Counted from the stretch's first letter, positions 7,942-16,915 are shown. The stretch is DNA of 54,354 bases from Chloroflexota bacterium (GCA_019873655.1 JAIOAU010000020.1:1-54354); one strand, 5' to 3'. Notes: generated from the letters alone by a model not told the origin. Made by a program: numbers and translations.

Positions 7942-8337
7942 TCACTTTCGTCTGGCAGGCCGTTCCTTTTTCGGCGGGGAAGGCTTGCGCTTGCCAAGCG
8001 GTCTCGGCCTGGCCCATAATACCCCAAAGATGACGATCATCACCATCAGCGCCGCAAAAGCGACGATTCCCGCCGTATCTGCTGAGCGGAGATCTTCGGG
8101 GCCGGGCGCGGTGGGAGTAGCCGTCGGGGTCAAAGACGGAGACGGGGTCACAGAACGCGGCGCGCAGGTCGTCTGCGGCGTGGCGGTGGGGCTGGCCGCG
8201 CCCAGCAGAGCCGCCGACCGGACGACGGGCGCCGCCCGGACGGACGAAAAGGCTTGCAGGCCCCCGATCAACGAGGTCAGCAGAATCAGGGCCACGATGG
8301 CCGCGATAAAGGGGCGGGGGGAGACGGTTCTATGCAT
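7942..8337 (-). CDS. small secreted/membrane protein with Thr/Pro linker and Lys/Arg tail
   Basis: 131 residues, no known family. The order is an N-terminal signal or anchor helix (about 10-30), a short exported segment with the repeat PSPSLTPTATPTAPG, a second transmembrane helix (about 88-110, GIVAFAALMVMIVIFGVLW), then a highly basic cytoplasmic tail (KRKPSPPKKERPARRK). The topology is a small exported loop with a positively charged inside tail. The ribosome-binding site is weak, so the exact start is uncertain. Confidence 0.6.
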   Translation of the reverse strand: MHRTVSPRPFIAAIVALILLTSLIGGLQAFSSVRAAPVVRSAALLGAASPTATPQTTCAPRSVTPSPSLTPTATPTAPGPEDLRSADTAGIVAFAALMVMIVIFGVLWARPRPLGKRKPSPPKKERPARRK

Positions 8338-8395
8338 GCGATGTCTCTGAGTATATCACGAGAATCAAAACACCCCTCGCGGGATGTTTCTCAGG

Positions 8396-8482
8396 CGGAG
8401 AGGGCGGGATTTGAACCCGCGTCCCCTTGCGGGGAACACGCTCTCCAGGCGTGCGCGCTAGGCCAGACTACGCGACCTCTCC
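8396..8482 (-). tRNA. tRNA-Ser(GGA)
   Basis: Class II tRNA on the minus strand: acceptor GGAGAGG/CCTCTCC, anticodon stem CACGC/GCGTG with loop CTGGAGA (anticodon GGA), long variable arm, T-arm GGTTCAAATCC, discriminator G, no encoded CCA. Confidence 0.95.
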
Positions 8483-8505
8483 AGGATGCCTTTTGGGCGC
8501 GGCGA

Positions 8506-8528
8506 ATTATACCATGACACGGTATAAT
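8506..8528. promoter_or_regulatory. inverted repeat carrying back-to-back -10 elements
   Basis: ATTATACC-N7-GGTATAAT is a perfect 8-bp inverted repeat. It places TATAAT at 8523-8528 for the plus-strand isomerase gene and a mirror TATAAT at 8506-8511 on the minus strand, 24 bp before the 5' end of tRNA-Ser(GGA). I see no clear -35 boxes, so the promoter assignment is tentative. Confidence 0.5.
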
Positions 8529-8599
8529 GGCGTCGGCTGCGAGGCGGCATTCACGTCCCGCCTCTTCGCCGCCTATCTCTACACGCAATCAGGGAAACT

Positions 8600-9661
8600 A
8601 TGAACCTCGACGATCTTTCACTCATCCGTCAGATCGACACCCAGAACATGCTGGCCGAAATCGACGGCCTGCCCGACCAACTGGCGCGCGCCTGGGCGTT
8701 GGGCGCTACGCAACCGCTGCCTGAAACCGGCCTTCTGCAGCGCGTGGTCATCGCCGGGATGGGCGGTTCAGCCATCGGCGCCGACCTGCTGGCCGCCTAC
8801 GCCCTCGATTCTTGCCCCCTGCCGGTCATCGTCCACCGCGACTACGGACTGCCCGCCTTCGCCGACGGCCCCTCCACGCTGGTGATTGCTTCCTCGCACT
8901 CCGGCAACACCGAAGAAACCCTGGACGCTTTCGAAGCCGCCGTCGAGGCCGGCTGCAGCCTGATGGCCGTCTGCACCGGCGGCGAACTGGAACGGCGCGC
9001 CGCCGCCCGCGGCGTCCCGCTCTGGAAATTCGACCACGCCGGACAGCCGCGCGCCGCCGTCGGATTCTCCTTCGGACTGCTGCTGGCCGCCTTTGCCCGT
9101 CTGGGTCTCCTCCCCGACCCGGCCGACGAGTTGAGCCAGGCCGTGGCGGCGATGAAGGAACAACAGGAAACCCTGCGGGCCGAGACGCCGGTGGCGCGCA
9201 ACCCCGCCAAGCGTCTGGCCGGGCAACTGGTCGGGCGCTGGGTGAACGTGTACGGGGCCGGAATCCTGGCCCCGGTGGCGCGTCGCTGGAAGGGGCAAAT
9301 CAACGAACTGGCCAAGGCCGGCGCCGGCTTCGAGGTCCTGCCCGAGGCCGATCACAACGCTTTGGCGGGCATCGTCCATCCGCAGGAGACGCTGGCGCGC
9401 ACCATCACCCTTTTCCTGCATTCCCCCTCCGACCACCCGCGCAACGCCCTGCGCCTCGACCTGACCCGCCAGAGCTTCCTGGTCGAGGGTCTGAACACCG
9501 ATTTCTATCGAGCGCGCGGCCAGACCCCGCTGGCGCACATCTGGACGGCGCTGCACTTTGGCGATTACACCGCCTTTTATCTGGCCATGGCCTACGGCGT
9601 CGACCCGACGCCCGTGGAAGCGCTGCAAAATTTCAAGGCCGCGATGAAGGCCCGCGATTGA
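8600..9661 (+). CDS. bifunctional phosphoglucose/phosphomannose isomerase
   Basis: 353 residues, the typical length for this SIS-fold family. It has GMGGSAIGADLLAAY near residue 53, SSHSGNTEETL, a central substrate-binding region (ERRAAARGVPLW) and the C-terminal helix ending in VEALQNFKAAM. The family interconverts glucose-6-P or mannose-6-P with fructose-6-P, linking glycolysis to mannose-containing precursors. It is monocistronic on the plus strand and ends in a strong hairpin shared with the convergent PAP2 gene. Confidence 0.9.
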   Translation: MNLDDLSLIRQIDTQNMLAEIDGLPDQLARAWALGATQPLPETGLLQRVVIAGMGGSAIGADLLAAYALDSCPLPVIVHRDYGLPAFADGPSTLVIASSHSGNTEETLDAFEAAVEAGCSLMAVCTGGELERRAAARGVPLWKFDHAGQPRAAVGFSFGLLLAAFARLGLLPDPADELSQAVAAMKEQQETLRAETPVARNPAKRLAGQLVGRWVNVYGAGILAPVARRWKGQINELAKAGAGFEVLPEADHNALAGIVHPQETLARTITLFLHSPSDHPRNALRLDLTRQSFLVEGLNTDFYRARGQTPLAHIWTALHFGDYTAFYLAMAYGVDPTPVEALQNFKAAMKARD

Positions 9662-9686
9662 AAGAACCCCCCCAGAGACCCTTGCT

Positions 9687-9721
9687 CAGAGACCTGATCT
9701 CTCGAAGAGACCAGGTCTCTG
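9687..9721. terminator. bidirectional terminator-like hairpin
   Basis: A 16-bp stem with a single mismatch (CAGAGACCTG at 9687, its complement ending at 9721) and a 3-nt loop lies exactly between the convergent isomerase and PAP2 stop codons. No strong T-run is present on either side. Confidence 0.5.
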
Positions 9722-9725
9722 AAGT

Positions 9726-10238
9726 TTAAGACACAGCCAGGACCACCCCTCCGGCCAGGGCGCCGAGCAGCATCCCGGCCAGGATGTCCGACAGGTAATG
9801 CACGCCCATCGCCACCCGCGCCAGGCAGACCAGCGGCGCCCACAGGCACAGAATCAGCGCCAGCCATCCCGGCCCCAGCCCCAGCGCGAGAACCGCGATC
9901 AGGATGGCGCGCGCCGCGTGGCCGGATGGAAAAGAATGCGGGTCGGTGCTGCGGTAGAACCGGCCCCACTCCCCCTCCGGCCGGCGGCGGCGGATGGAGA
10001 ACTTGATCGCCATCACCAGGACGGCCAGAGCCAGGATGCTGATCAACACCGTCAGCGCCCACGAACGCCAGAAGGGGTCTCCCCGCCAAATCAACAACCC
10101 CAGCCCGGCCCACCAGAACCACGAATCCCCCGAATGAGCCAGGAGGATGGCCATCGTACGTAAGACGCCCGGACGCTCGGCCACCCGCAGGCGCGCGGAG
10201 AGTCGAGCGTCCAGGTCGAGAAGACGTTGCAGGTTCAC
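9726..10238 (-). CDS. PAP2-family membrane phosphatase
   Basis: 170 residues with several membrane helices. The three PAP2 motifs are present: IKFSIRRRRPEGEW (KX6RP), HSFPSGHAAR (PSGH) and RVAMGVHYLSD (RX5HX3D). Likely substrates are phosphatidic acid, undecaprenyl pyrophosphate or a related lipid phosphate. It starts with GTG at 10238, overlapping the stop of the upstream nucleotidyltransferase gene by 4 bp (GTGA), so the two are translationally coupled. Confidence 0.85.
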   Translation of the reverse strand: MNLQRLLDLDARLSARLRVAERPGVLRTMAILLAHSGDSWFWWAGLGLLIWRGDPFWRSWALTVLISILALAVLVMAIKFSIRRRRPEGEWGRFYRSTDPHSFPSGHAARAILIAVLALGLGPGWLALILCLWAPLVCLARVAMGVHYLSDILAGMLLGALAGGVVLAVS

Positions 10239-11122
10239 TTCTTGACGGGTTTCTTCGCCGCCCCGCGCTTGGCCGCCGGGGTAGGGGCTTTGGTTCCCGG
10301 CCGAGCCGGTTTGGCCTTGACGGCTGCTTTCTGCTGGGCTTCGGCCTTGCGCAGGCGCTTCTTGAAATCCTTGCGCAAAATCTCCAGGTGGACGGGCTTG
10401 TCCACGTCCATGCCGACCTCGGCGTACGGGCAGACGATGACCCGCCCGCGGATGCCGAGTTTCTGCTCGACGCGCGCCTCCGCTTCTTCGAGAGTCAATT
10501 GGTGGAGGGCAAATTTAAGCGCCGTCCCCAGGCCAATCAAACTCGCCTGCTTGAGCGGACTCTTGCGCGCATCGGAAATCTTGCGCCAGAGGGGATCTTC
10601 CTCGTCCAAGACCTTATCGGCGCGCACCACATTCATGTCGCCGCCGCAGACTTCGATATCCTTGAGCTTCGTCCAGGTGCGTTTGCAATCGGGGAAACGT
10701 TTCTCCATGACCGAGCGCTCGATGACGTTGTAATAGAGATCGTCATCGGTCTCCATGGCCGTCTCGACCACCCAGTCCACCATTTCGGGCGTGATGGCCG
10801 GAATATCGGACGAAACGAAGAGGACGTGACTCGCCTTGGGGTTGACCTCCTGCGACTTCCGCACGCCGGCGCGGAAATTGTCCAGCATCTTGCCCTGGTT
10901 GGGGACGAAGTACATCGGCTTGTCGCAGGTCAGGCCCAGTTTGGGCGTCAACCCGACGACGATGACATTTTCGATCGTCCTGGCTTTGGAGAGGGCATCC
11001 AGAACCCATTGGACCATGGGCTTGCCGGCGATATCGAGCAGGGCTTTGGCGTCCCCGCGAGTTTCGGAGTACAGCGGTTCATTCACCAGCGGCACGCCGC
11101 CGGCTGTTACGATTGCATCCAT
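10235..11122 (-). CDS. MobA-like NTP transferase with Lys/Ala/Pro-rich tail
   Basis: 295 residues. The N-terminal ~200 residues form a nucleotidyltransferase fold: MDAIVTAGGVPL, GDAKALLDIAGKPMVQWVLDAL, and the metal-binding FVSSDIPAITPEMVD. The GG signature and the DIP aspartate fit MobA/IspD/GlmU-type enzymes that transfer NMP to a phosphorylated acceptor; the acceptor is unknown. After residue ~245 the protein turns into a disordered basic tail (KAEAQQKAAVKAKPARPG and on) like histone H1 or a nucleic-acid-binding tail, which is unusual for the family. GAGGAGG precedes the ATG. Confidence 0.75.
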   Translation of the reverse strand: MDAIVTAGGVPLVNEPLYSETRGDAKALLDIAGKPMVQWVLDALSKARTIENVIVVGLTPKLGLTCDKPMYFVPNQGKMLDNFRAGVRKSQEVNPKASHVLFVSSDIPAITPEMVDWVVETAMETDDDLYYNVIERSVMEKRFPDCKRTWTKLKDIEVCGGDMNVVRADKVLDEEDPLWRKISDARKSPLKQASLIGLGTALKFALHQLTLEEAEARVEQKLGIRGRVIVCPYAEVGMDVDKPVHLEILRKDFKKRLRKAEAQQKAAVKAKPARPGTKAPTPAAKRGAAKKPVKK

Positions 11123-11156
11123 GGATCTTCCTCCTCGAATAGTTTTGCAGAATGGA

Positions 11157-12062
11157 TTAGTTCAGTTCTTGCAATTGCGGTTCGAAGCCGAGTTTCTCGA
11201 GCAACTCTTCGTATTCGGCGTGGGTCAGGACGCGGCCCTTGCCCGAGACGGCAATCAGCGCCGCCTCCATCATATTCGTGCCGAACGAACGGCCCTCGAT
11301 GACAGGGGTGGCCGTGACGAGATATTTTACTCCACAACGGCGGAAGAATTCCACATCCTCGGTTGTGGTCGTATTGGTGACCACCACTTTGCCCTGCATG
11401 TCATCGGGCATGTAGCGTTTGATGTAATGGCAATCGCCCGCGACAACCGTAGCCCAGTGGAAATACTTGGCATGTTTCGGCTTGCGTTCCTCTTGCTTCT
11501 CGCCGACCGGATAGACCCACTCGAAGGGCAGCCGCCCGGCGATCGGCATCAGAATCGCCGCCAGAATCTTCAGGGCGCGGTCGGTGCGGACGGGGATGGG
11601 GATGCCCAGCGAGAACATCATGTCGCCGAAGACGCATTCGTAGCCGGCGTCGAGGAAACTGCGCGTCAAACCCCAGCGGTCGGCGCCAGTCATAATGAAG
11701 GCTTTTCGGCCATGCTGATCGATGTAATCCTTGATGTGGGCGTCCAGGAAGGGAGCGGCCTTCTTTTCCAGCGTGATTTTAAGGCCGGTCCCGTCCACGA
11801 TGGGCGTCTTCTTGACGAAGCGCACCATGCGGTTGACCGAGTAGAGCGGATACCATTTGGTATCCACCAGCAGGCCGAGGTCCGCGCCGCCGACGCCGAA
11901 GGCATCCACCTGCCCATCGAGCTCCTTGTACTTGAGGGCCGCGGCTTCCATGTCCCCGTCGGTGCCGATGCGCTCGATGCTGACCTGTTCGCCCAGCAGG
12001 GTGACCACGACCGCCTTGTTGCGCTTAGACGAGCCCAAACTGATGCTGACTGCACGCTTCAT
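11157..12062 (-). CDS. conserved protein of unknown function
   Basis: 301 residues. It begins MKRAVSISLGSSKRNKAVVVTLLGE, then GTDGDMEAA, DAFGVGGADLGL, FIMTGADRWGLTRSFLDAG and ITATP-like repeats of a Rossmann-type pattern near the C-terminus (KVVVTNTTTTEDVEFFRRCGVKYLV). I recall similar proteins in Clostridia and Chloroflexota labelled quinate 5-dehydrogenase, but I cannot see support for that reaction. ATG at 12062 is chosen because GGAGGTG lies just upstream; a longer in-frame start at 12104 has no such signal. It sits 34 bp upstream of the nucleotidyltransferase gene, with PAP2 following in the same direction. Confidence 0.7.
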   Translation of the reverse strand: MKRAVSISLGSSKRNKAVVVTLLGEQVSIERIGTDGDMEAAALKYKELDGQVDAFGVGGADLGLLVDTKWYPLYSVNRMVRFVKKTPIVDGTGLKITLEKKAAPFLDAHIKDYIDQHGRKAFIMTGADRWGLTRSFLDAGYECVFGDMMFSLGIPIPVRTDRALKILAAILMPIAGRLPFEWVYPVGEKQEERKPKHAKYFHWATVVAGDCHYIKRYMPDDMQGKVVVTNTTTTEDVEFFRRCGVKYLVTATPVIEGRSFGTNMMEAALIAVSGKGRVLTHAEYEELLEKLGFEPQLQELN

Positions 12063-12233
12063 ACGCACCTCCACAACAAAAATTCGGAATGAGTATACAC
12101 CCAACCGATGTTTCTGAAAATGGAGAACACCTCAAGAGACCAAACCAACGGATACCCTTGCTTTTTCATGCAATTTTCAGCGATTTCGGGTATCATCTAG
12201 GAGAAGTTCTATCCTTTGACATCAGGAGGCAAC

Positions 12234-13106
12234 ATGCGCGACCTCACCCAGGAAATCTTGGAACTCATCCGCCGCACCTCCTCGGACCTGCCGGCCGACG
12301 TGGAAGAACGTCTGCGGGCCGCCATCGAGAAGGAAGCCCCCGGCTCGGCGGCGCGCGGCGCGCTGGAAACCATTCTCAAGAACGTCGAACTCTCCCGCCA
12401 GAACTCCTCCCCGATCTGTCAGGACACCGGCACGCCTATCTTCTATGTCAGGCATCCGGAGGGCTGGAGCACCCGCAAACTGCGCGAGCAGATTCGCGCC
12501 GCCCTGGCCGAGGCGACCGCCCGCTCCTACATGCGCCCGAACGCGGTGGACGCCGTCTACGACAAGAACAGCGGCAATAACTTGGGCGGCGACGATTTCC
12601 CCTACATTCATTTCGAGGAAGTCGAAGGCGACGAACTGACCATCGAACTGATGCTCAAGGGCGGCGGCTGCGAGAATGTCGGGGCGCAGTACTCGCTGCC
12701 CGACAACCGTCTGGGCGCCGGCCGCGACCTCGAAGGGGTGCGCAAAGCCGTCCTGGACGCGGTTCACAAGGCCCAGGGTCAGGGCTGCGCGCCGGGCATC
12801 CTGGGAGTCGCCATCGGCGGCGACCGCGGCAGCGGGTATATCAAATCCAAAGAGGTGCTGTTCGAGAAACTCGGCCAGCGCAATCCGGACCCCAAACTGG
12901 CCGAACTGGAAGAGCGGTTGACGCGCGAGGCCAATCAACTCGGCATCGGGCCGATGGGCTTCGGCGGAAACACAACGGTCATCGACACCAAAATCACCGG
13001 CCTGCACCGTCTGCCGGCTTCGTATTTCGTGACGGTCTCCTACATGTGCTGGGCCTACCGCCGCCGCAAAATGACCGTCAAGGGCGAAGAGGTCCTCTAC
13101 GATTAA
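12234..13106 (+). CDS. class I fumarate hydratase, alpha subunit
   Basis: 290 residues, N-terminal domain of iron-sulfur hydro-lyases. Three conserved Cys that can bind a 4Fe-4S cluster are visible: SPICQDTGTPIFYV, LKGGGCENVGAQ and GQGCAPGILGVAIGG. It pairs with the beta subunit 64 bp downstream. Reaction: reversible hydration of fumarate to malate in the TCA cycle; L(+)-tartrate dehydratase is the main alternative. AGGAGG at 12224-12229 fixes the ATG at 12234 over an earlier in-frame start at 12216. Confidence 0.9.
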   Translation: MRDLTQEILELIRRTSSDLPADVEERLRAAIEKEAPGSAARGALETILKNVELSRQNSSPICQDTGTPIFYVRHPEGWSTRKLREQIRAALAEATARSYMRPNAVDAVYDKNSGNNLGGDDFPYIHFEEVEGDELTIELMLKGGGCENVGAQYSLPDNRLGAGRDLEGVRKAVLDAVHKAQGQGCAPGILGVAIGGDRGSGYIKSKEVLFEKLGQRNPDPKLAELEERLTREANQLGIGPMGFGGNTTVIDTKITGLHRLPASYFVTVSYMCWAYRRRKMTVKGEEVLYD

Positions 13107-13170
13107 CGGCTGCGGCAGACCGCCAACAGCGCGTCAGAGATTTGGTAGTCATCGAAATCAGGAGGAACGC

Positions 13171-13788
13171 ATGCGTTCAGTCAACATTCCCATCAGCGAC
13201 GAGGTCATCCGCAGTCTGAAGGTCGGCGAGCCGGTCAATTTGAACGGCGTGATGATCACCGCCCGCGACGCCGCCCACAAGTGGATGGTCGAGACGTTCA
13301 TCAAGAAAACCCGCCCGCCGCAGGGCGATGATTTGGACGTGTATGAGGCGCTCAAGCCGATTCTGAACGGCGGCGTCATCTACCATTGTGGGCCGGTCGT
13401 CTCCGGCCTGGCGACGAAGGATTACAAATTCGTCGCCGCCGGTCCGACCACGTCCATCCGCGAGGAGCCCTATCAGGCCGATGTGATGCGGCATTTCAAC
13501 GCCAAAGGCGTGATCGGCAAGGGCGGCATGGGCGCCAAAACGTTGAAGGGATGCCAGGAAGTGCCCTTCGTTTACTTCCACGCCATCGGCGGGGCCGCCA
13601 CGTACATTGCCCAGTCGGTCGAAAAGGTGCTGGGCGTTTATAAATATGAGTTCGGCGTCCCAGAGGCCATTTGGGTCATCCAGGTGCGCGACTTCCCGGT
13701 GGTGGTCACGATGGACGCGCACGGCCAGTCGCTGCACGAGGTGGTCGAGAAGGATTCGGGCAAGGTGCTGGCCGAACTCATCGCATAA
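13171..13788 (+). CDS. class I fumarate hydratase, beta subunit
   Basis: 205 residues, the C-terminal swivelling domain of class I fumarases. It contains ITARDAAHKWMVE, YHCGPVVSG, AAGPTTSIREEPYQ, GKGGMGAKTLKGC and the C-terminal IWVIQVRDFPVVVTMDAHGQ. It combines with the alpha subunit to form the active site. AGGAGG lies 6 bp before the ATG. Two hairpins follow the stop. Confidence 0.9.
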   Translation: MRSVNIPISDEVIRSLKVGEPVNLNGVMITARDAAHKWMVETFIKKTRPPQGDDLDVYEALKPILNGGVIYHCGPVVSGLATKDYKFVAAGPTTSIREEPYQADVMRHFNAKGVIGKGGMGAKTLKGCQEVPFVYFHAIGGAATYIAQSVEKVLGVYKYEFGVPEAIWVIQVRDFPVVVTMDAHGQSLHEVVEKDSGKVLAELIA

Positions 13789-13792
13789 TTCC

Positions 13793-13867
13793 CCGAAGTC
13801 TGGAGACTTCGGACTCCAGATACTGGAGAGAAAATCAAAAACCCCGCCTCCGTCCTGGACGGCGGGG
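13793..13867. terminator. double hairpin between convergent genes
   Basis: The first hairpin is CCGAAGTC-TGGA-GACTTCGG at 13793-13812. The second, CCCCGCC-N12-GGCGGGG at 13842-13867, has an A-rich left flank (AAAATCAAAAA) and a T-rich right flank (CTTGTTTG), so it can end both the fumarase operon and the opposing minus-strand operon. Confidence 0.75.
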
Positions 13868-13898
13868 CTTGTTTGTCCCTGTTGCGCCAATTGCACCC

Positions 13899-14669
13899 CT
13901 ACCCCTCAGCCAGGCGCAGCCAGGCAGCCACAACCCACGGCGTCATGGCGAAGAATCCAATCAAAGCCAGGGCTCCCGCCCCGGCAATCCAGGCGACCAG
14001 GACGATGCCCAGCGCGGTGATCAGGTAACTGGCCAGCGCCAGGCGGTCGAAAGCCGGAGCGCCCCTGGATTGCGACCGGCCCGCGAATAGCAAGAAGAGA
14101 GCAAAGGTCGTGAAGACGGTCAGCCACCAGCCCCAAAAATTCTGCAGCGGGATGCCAAAGTAAGCGCCTTCCACCTCCCAGACCCAGTGTCCGCCGGCGA
14201 CCATGATCGGGTCCATGACCAGGTCCCAGGCGGTCATCACCAACCCGCCCAGCGCGGCGACCGTCAGCAGGCGGCGTCCGCGCTTCCAATCCGCCGGGAC
14301 CAGGCAGTCGGCGATCACAAAGGAAGGATAACTCATCATGAACCAGGCGGCCGGGATCAAATAGGGGACCAGCCCCAGGAAACGCGGCCCCAGTTTATCC
14401 GTGTAATGATAAGGGCCATAGACCAGGCCGGTCGCGACGCCCACCGTCTCGAACAGCAGACTGACGCCGAAGACCAGGCCCAACAGCAAGAGAGCGCGCC
14501 GCCAGCCGAGGCGCTGTCCGGCATGGAGGATGGCAAAAGTCAACCCCACCAGGGTCGTGATGGGGGTCATGAAACCCATCGGCCCGGTTTGCAAAGCCAG
14601 GCCGACGAGCGGCAAAGCCGTCAACAGGGCGTATAACACCAGAAGAGCAAGAGTGACTTTTCGAAGCAT
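13899..14669 (-). CDS. carotenoid biosynthesis membrane protein (CruF-like)
   Basis: 256 residues with about seven hydrophobic helices. Family hallmarks (DUF422/Caroten_synth) are FETVGVATGLVYGPYHYTDKLG, VPYLIPAAWFMMSY, AWDLVMDPIM and the pair WVWEVEGAYFGIP plus NFWGWW. Characterised members hydrate the 1,1' ends of acyclic carotenoids. The ATG at 14669 begins with a signal-like helix (MLRKVTLALLVLYALL); an ATG at 14747 in the same frame would overlap the upstream gene and has no better ribosome-binding site. It ends the minus-strand group that begins near 18964. Confidence 0.8.
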   Translation of the reverse strand: MLRKVTLALLVLYALLTALPLVGLALQTGPMGFMTPITTLVGLTFAILHAGQRLGWRRALLLLGLVFGVSLLFETVGVATGLVYGPYHYTDKLGPRFLGLVPYLIPAAWFMMSYPSFVIADCLVPADWKRGRRLLTVAALGGLVMTAWDLVMDPIMVAGGHWVWEVEGAYFGIPLQNFWGWWLTVFTTFALFLLFAGRSQSRGAPAFDRLALASYLITALGIVLVAWIAGAGALALIGFFAMTPWVVAAWLRLAEG

Positions 14670-14721
14670 GCGCGCCAGCCTTTCAAAAATGGGTCGTCTG
14701 GTTCTCTCGTGGACGAAAACA

Positions 14722-15609
14722 TCATCTGCCGCCGTCCCCGCCGGCATACTCGACGGGAGGCAGGCCGGTCACCCCCGGCCGGATTCGGAACAGACCGCCC
14801 GACAGCGGATAACGGACCAACTGCTCGGCGGTCATCCCCTTGCGGGCGGTGGTCACATACAGGTCGTCCAGCGCTTCGCCGCCAAAGGCGCACGAGGTGA
14901 CGTTGAGCGCCGGCAAAGGGACGGTTTGCAGCAAACGGCCGGTGACGGGATTCCAGCGCGTCAGGCGCGCCCCGCCCCACAGCGCTACCCAGAGCATTCC
15001 CTCGGCGTCCACCGTCATGCCGTCCGGCCAGCCCATCTCTTTGGGGATGCGCACTGCCGGCCGAGGTCGGCTCAGCCGGGCGTTCTCCAGATCGTAATCA
15101 TAGGCCATCACCACGCGGGTGGGCGTGTCGATAAAATAGAAAGTGCGCCCATCCGGACTCCAGCCCAGGCCGTTTGAAATCCGCAGACCGGTCAGGAGGG
15201 CCTTCACGCTTCGGTCGGCGTCCAGGACATAGAGCGAACCGGTGGCCGCCTGTTCGGCGTCGTCCATCGTCCCGGCCAGGAAGCGCCCGGCCGGATCGCA
15301 CTTGCCGTCGTTGAAGCGGTTGCCGGGCAGATGCGGTTCCAGGCAAGCAAAGATGGCTAGCGTTTGACTCGACAAGTCAAAGCGGGCAAATCCGCTCTGC
15401 AAAGCAAGGATCAGGCTGCCGTCCCGCGCCGGGGTCAGACATCCCAGCGGTTCGCCGAGGTGGACGACGCTGTGGACGCCGGAGCGGGGATCGAACGTAT
15501 GGAGCCCGCCGGCGTGGATATCCACAAAACGCAATACGCCGCGGCGGGCATCCCAGACGGGGCCTTCGCCGAGCGGCAGGCGCAGGTCGAGAATGAGTTC
15601 GGCGTCCAT
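14722..15609 (-). CDS. SMP-30/gluconolactonase-family hydrolase
   Basis: 295 residues forming a six-bladed beta-propeller of the SMP-30/LRE family. Markers are GEGPVWDARRGVLRFVDI, NRFNDGKCDPAGRFLAGTM, SNGLGWSPDG.TFYFIDT and GWPDGMTVDAEGMLWVALWGG. Glu14 and the Asn/Asp of NGLGWSPD and PDGM are the expected divalent-metal ligands. Characterised members open sugar lactones. With the MFS transporter and the TIM-barrel sugar-isomerase-like gene upstream it suggests import and oxidation of a sugar or sugar acid. Confidence 0.88.
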   Translation of the reverse strand: MDAELILDLRLPLGEGPVWDARRGVLRFVDIHAGGLHTFDPRSGVHSVVHLGEPLGCLTPARDGSLILALQSGFARFDLSSQTLAIFACLEPHLPGNRFNDGKCDPAGRFLAGTMDDAEQAATGSLYVLDADRSVKALLTGLRISNGLGWSPDGRTFYFIDTPTRVVMAYDYDLENARLSRPRPAVRIPKEMGWPDGMTVDAEGMLWVALWGGARLTRWNPVTGRLLQTVPLPALNVTSCAFGGEALDDLYVTTARKGMTAEQLVRYPLSGGLFRIRPGVTGLPPVEYAGGDGGR

Positions 15610-15646
15610 GCTCGGGAGGGTCGAATCGCGGAGCGTCCGGTTCGGG

Positions 15647-16915
15647 TCAGGTTTTCTTCGGCAGGGGCAGAATCGTCAGCGCGCTGACCAGGAAGGCCAG
15701 CGCCGCCAGGGCGTAGAGCAGCAGATAGCCCGAAGAACTCGACCCCAGCGCCCGGTTGATCGGGTCAATCAGCACGCCGCCGAGCAAGCGCGCCATCCCC
15801 GAGCCGATGCAGGTGGCGATGTTGGCAATCCCCAGGTAGCGGGCGGCCTCCTCGCCCGGCACGATGTCGGTCGCCAGCGCCCAGGAGGCGGTGATGAACG
15901 TCCCGACGCCCATGCCGACGATCGCGCCGGCGACCGTCAGCATGGTCTGGTCGCGGACGAAGAGGAACAGCGCCGCCCCGGCAAACGCGACCAGCCCGGC
16001 GGTCAGCACGACCGGTTTGCGCCCGAAGCGGTCCGAGACCCAGCCGGCCGCCAGCGCCAGGATCATCAGCGCGCCCCCCAGGATGACCTTCAAGCGGCCG
16101 TAGAATCCCTGCGCGCCGGCCTCGCTCATCCCGATCACATCCACCAGATAGTTAATGAGGAACGAGTTGATGGCGATGAACGCGCCCCAGAAGAGAATCC
16201 GGTTGGCAAACCACCAGCCGAAGACGGGACGTTCGCGGAAGTTGACGTAGAAGGTCCTGCGCAGCGCCTCGCCGATGGAGCGCGACGCCACCTCCTCGGA
16301 GGTCGCACCCTCCCTTTCGCGCGCCCAGATGGCGGTCAGGACGACAAAGACGAAGAACACAGCCGTCGGGGCAGCGGCGGCCACGTAGACAGCGTCCGCG
16401 CCCCAGCGAGCGACGCCGCTCTCGCCCAGAATCATGCCGGCGGCCATCCCGCCGAGGACCAGCGCCAGGATGTCCATCACCGCCTTCAGGCTGGAGGCCT
16501 GGCCTCGCTGGCCTGCCGGCACCAGGTCGGGGATGAGTGCCTGCCAGGGTCCCTGCAGGATGTTGGACGAGAATTGAATCAAGATGACGCCCAGAAGCAG
16601 CACCCACAAGACCGGGGCGGCGGCCAGCAGGAAAAGAGAGGCCGCAATCAGCACCGCGCCGCCGATGATGAACGGCAAACGGCGGCCGAGTTTGGTCCGC
16701 GCCCGGTCGGAAAAGACGCCGACGATCGGCTGGACGACCATCGCCACCAGCAGACCGATGAAGCCCAGGATGCCCAGGGCCGTATTGGGCAAATCGGGCG
16801 CCAGTTGGCGGACTTTGAAGGTCATCAACGGCGGATCTTGCACATTGGAAGAGAAGGTCAGGGCGAAGCCCAGCAGGCTGATGACGAGCAGCCGCAGGAA
16901 GGGGATTTTCTTCAT
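15647..16915 (-). CDS. MFS transporter (sugar-type)
   Basis: 422 residues with about twelve hydrophobic helices. It has the MFS loop motif between helices 2 and 3 (GVFSDRARTKLGRRLP) and its copy in the second half (GWVSDRFGRKPV). The N-terminus (MKKIPFLRLLVISLLGFALTFSSNVQDPPLMTF) resembles the glycoside-pentoside-hexuronide-like MFS proteins of Chloroflexota. It is a paralogue of the transporter at 21271-22515: the same MKKI start, SNI-GP-Q-L-PD loop and DRFGRK/DRIGAK loop. AGGAG lies 8 bp before the ATG. It is likely co-transcribed with the SMP-30 gene downstream; the solute is unknown. Confidence 0.88.
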   Translation of the reverse strand: MKKIPFLRLLVISLLGFALTFSSNVQDPPLMTFKVRQLAPDLPNTALGILGFIGLLVAMVVQPIVGVFSDRARTKLGRRLPFIIGGAVLIAASLFLLAAAPVLWVLLLGVILIQFSSNILQGPWQALIPDLVPAGQRGQASSLKAVMDILALVLGGMAAGMILGESGVARWGADAVYVAAAAPTAVFFVFVVLTAIWAREREGATSEEVASRSIGEALRRTFYVNFRERPVFGWWFANRILFWGAFIAINSFLINYLVDVIGMSEAGAQGFYGRLKVILGGALMILALAAGWVSDRFGRKPVVLTAGLVAFAGAALFLFVRDQTMLTVAGAIVGMGVGTFITASWALATDIVPGEEAARYLGIANIATCIGSGMARLLGGVLIDPINRALGSSSSGYLLLYALAALAFLVSALTILPLPKKT

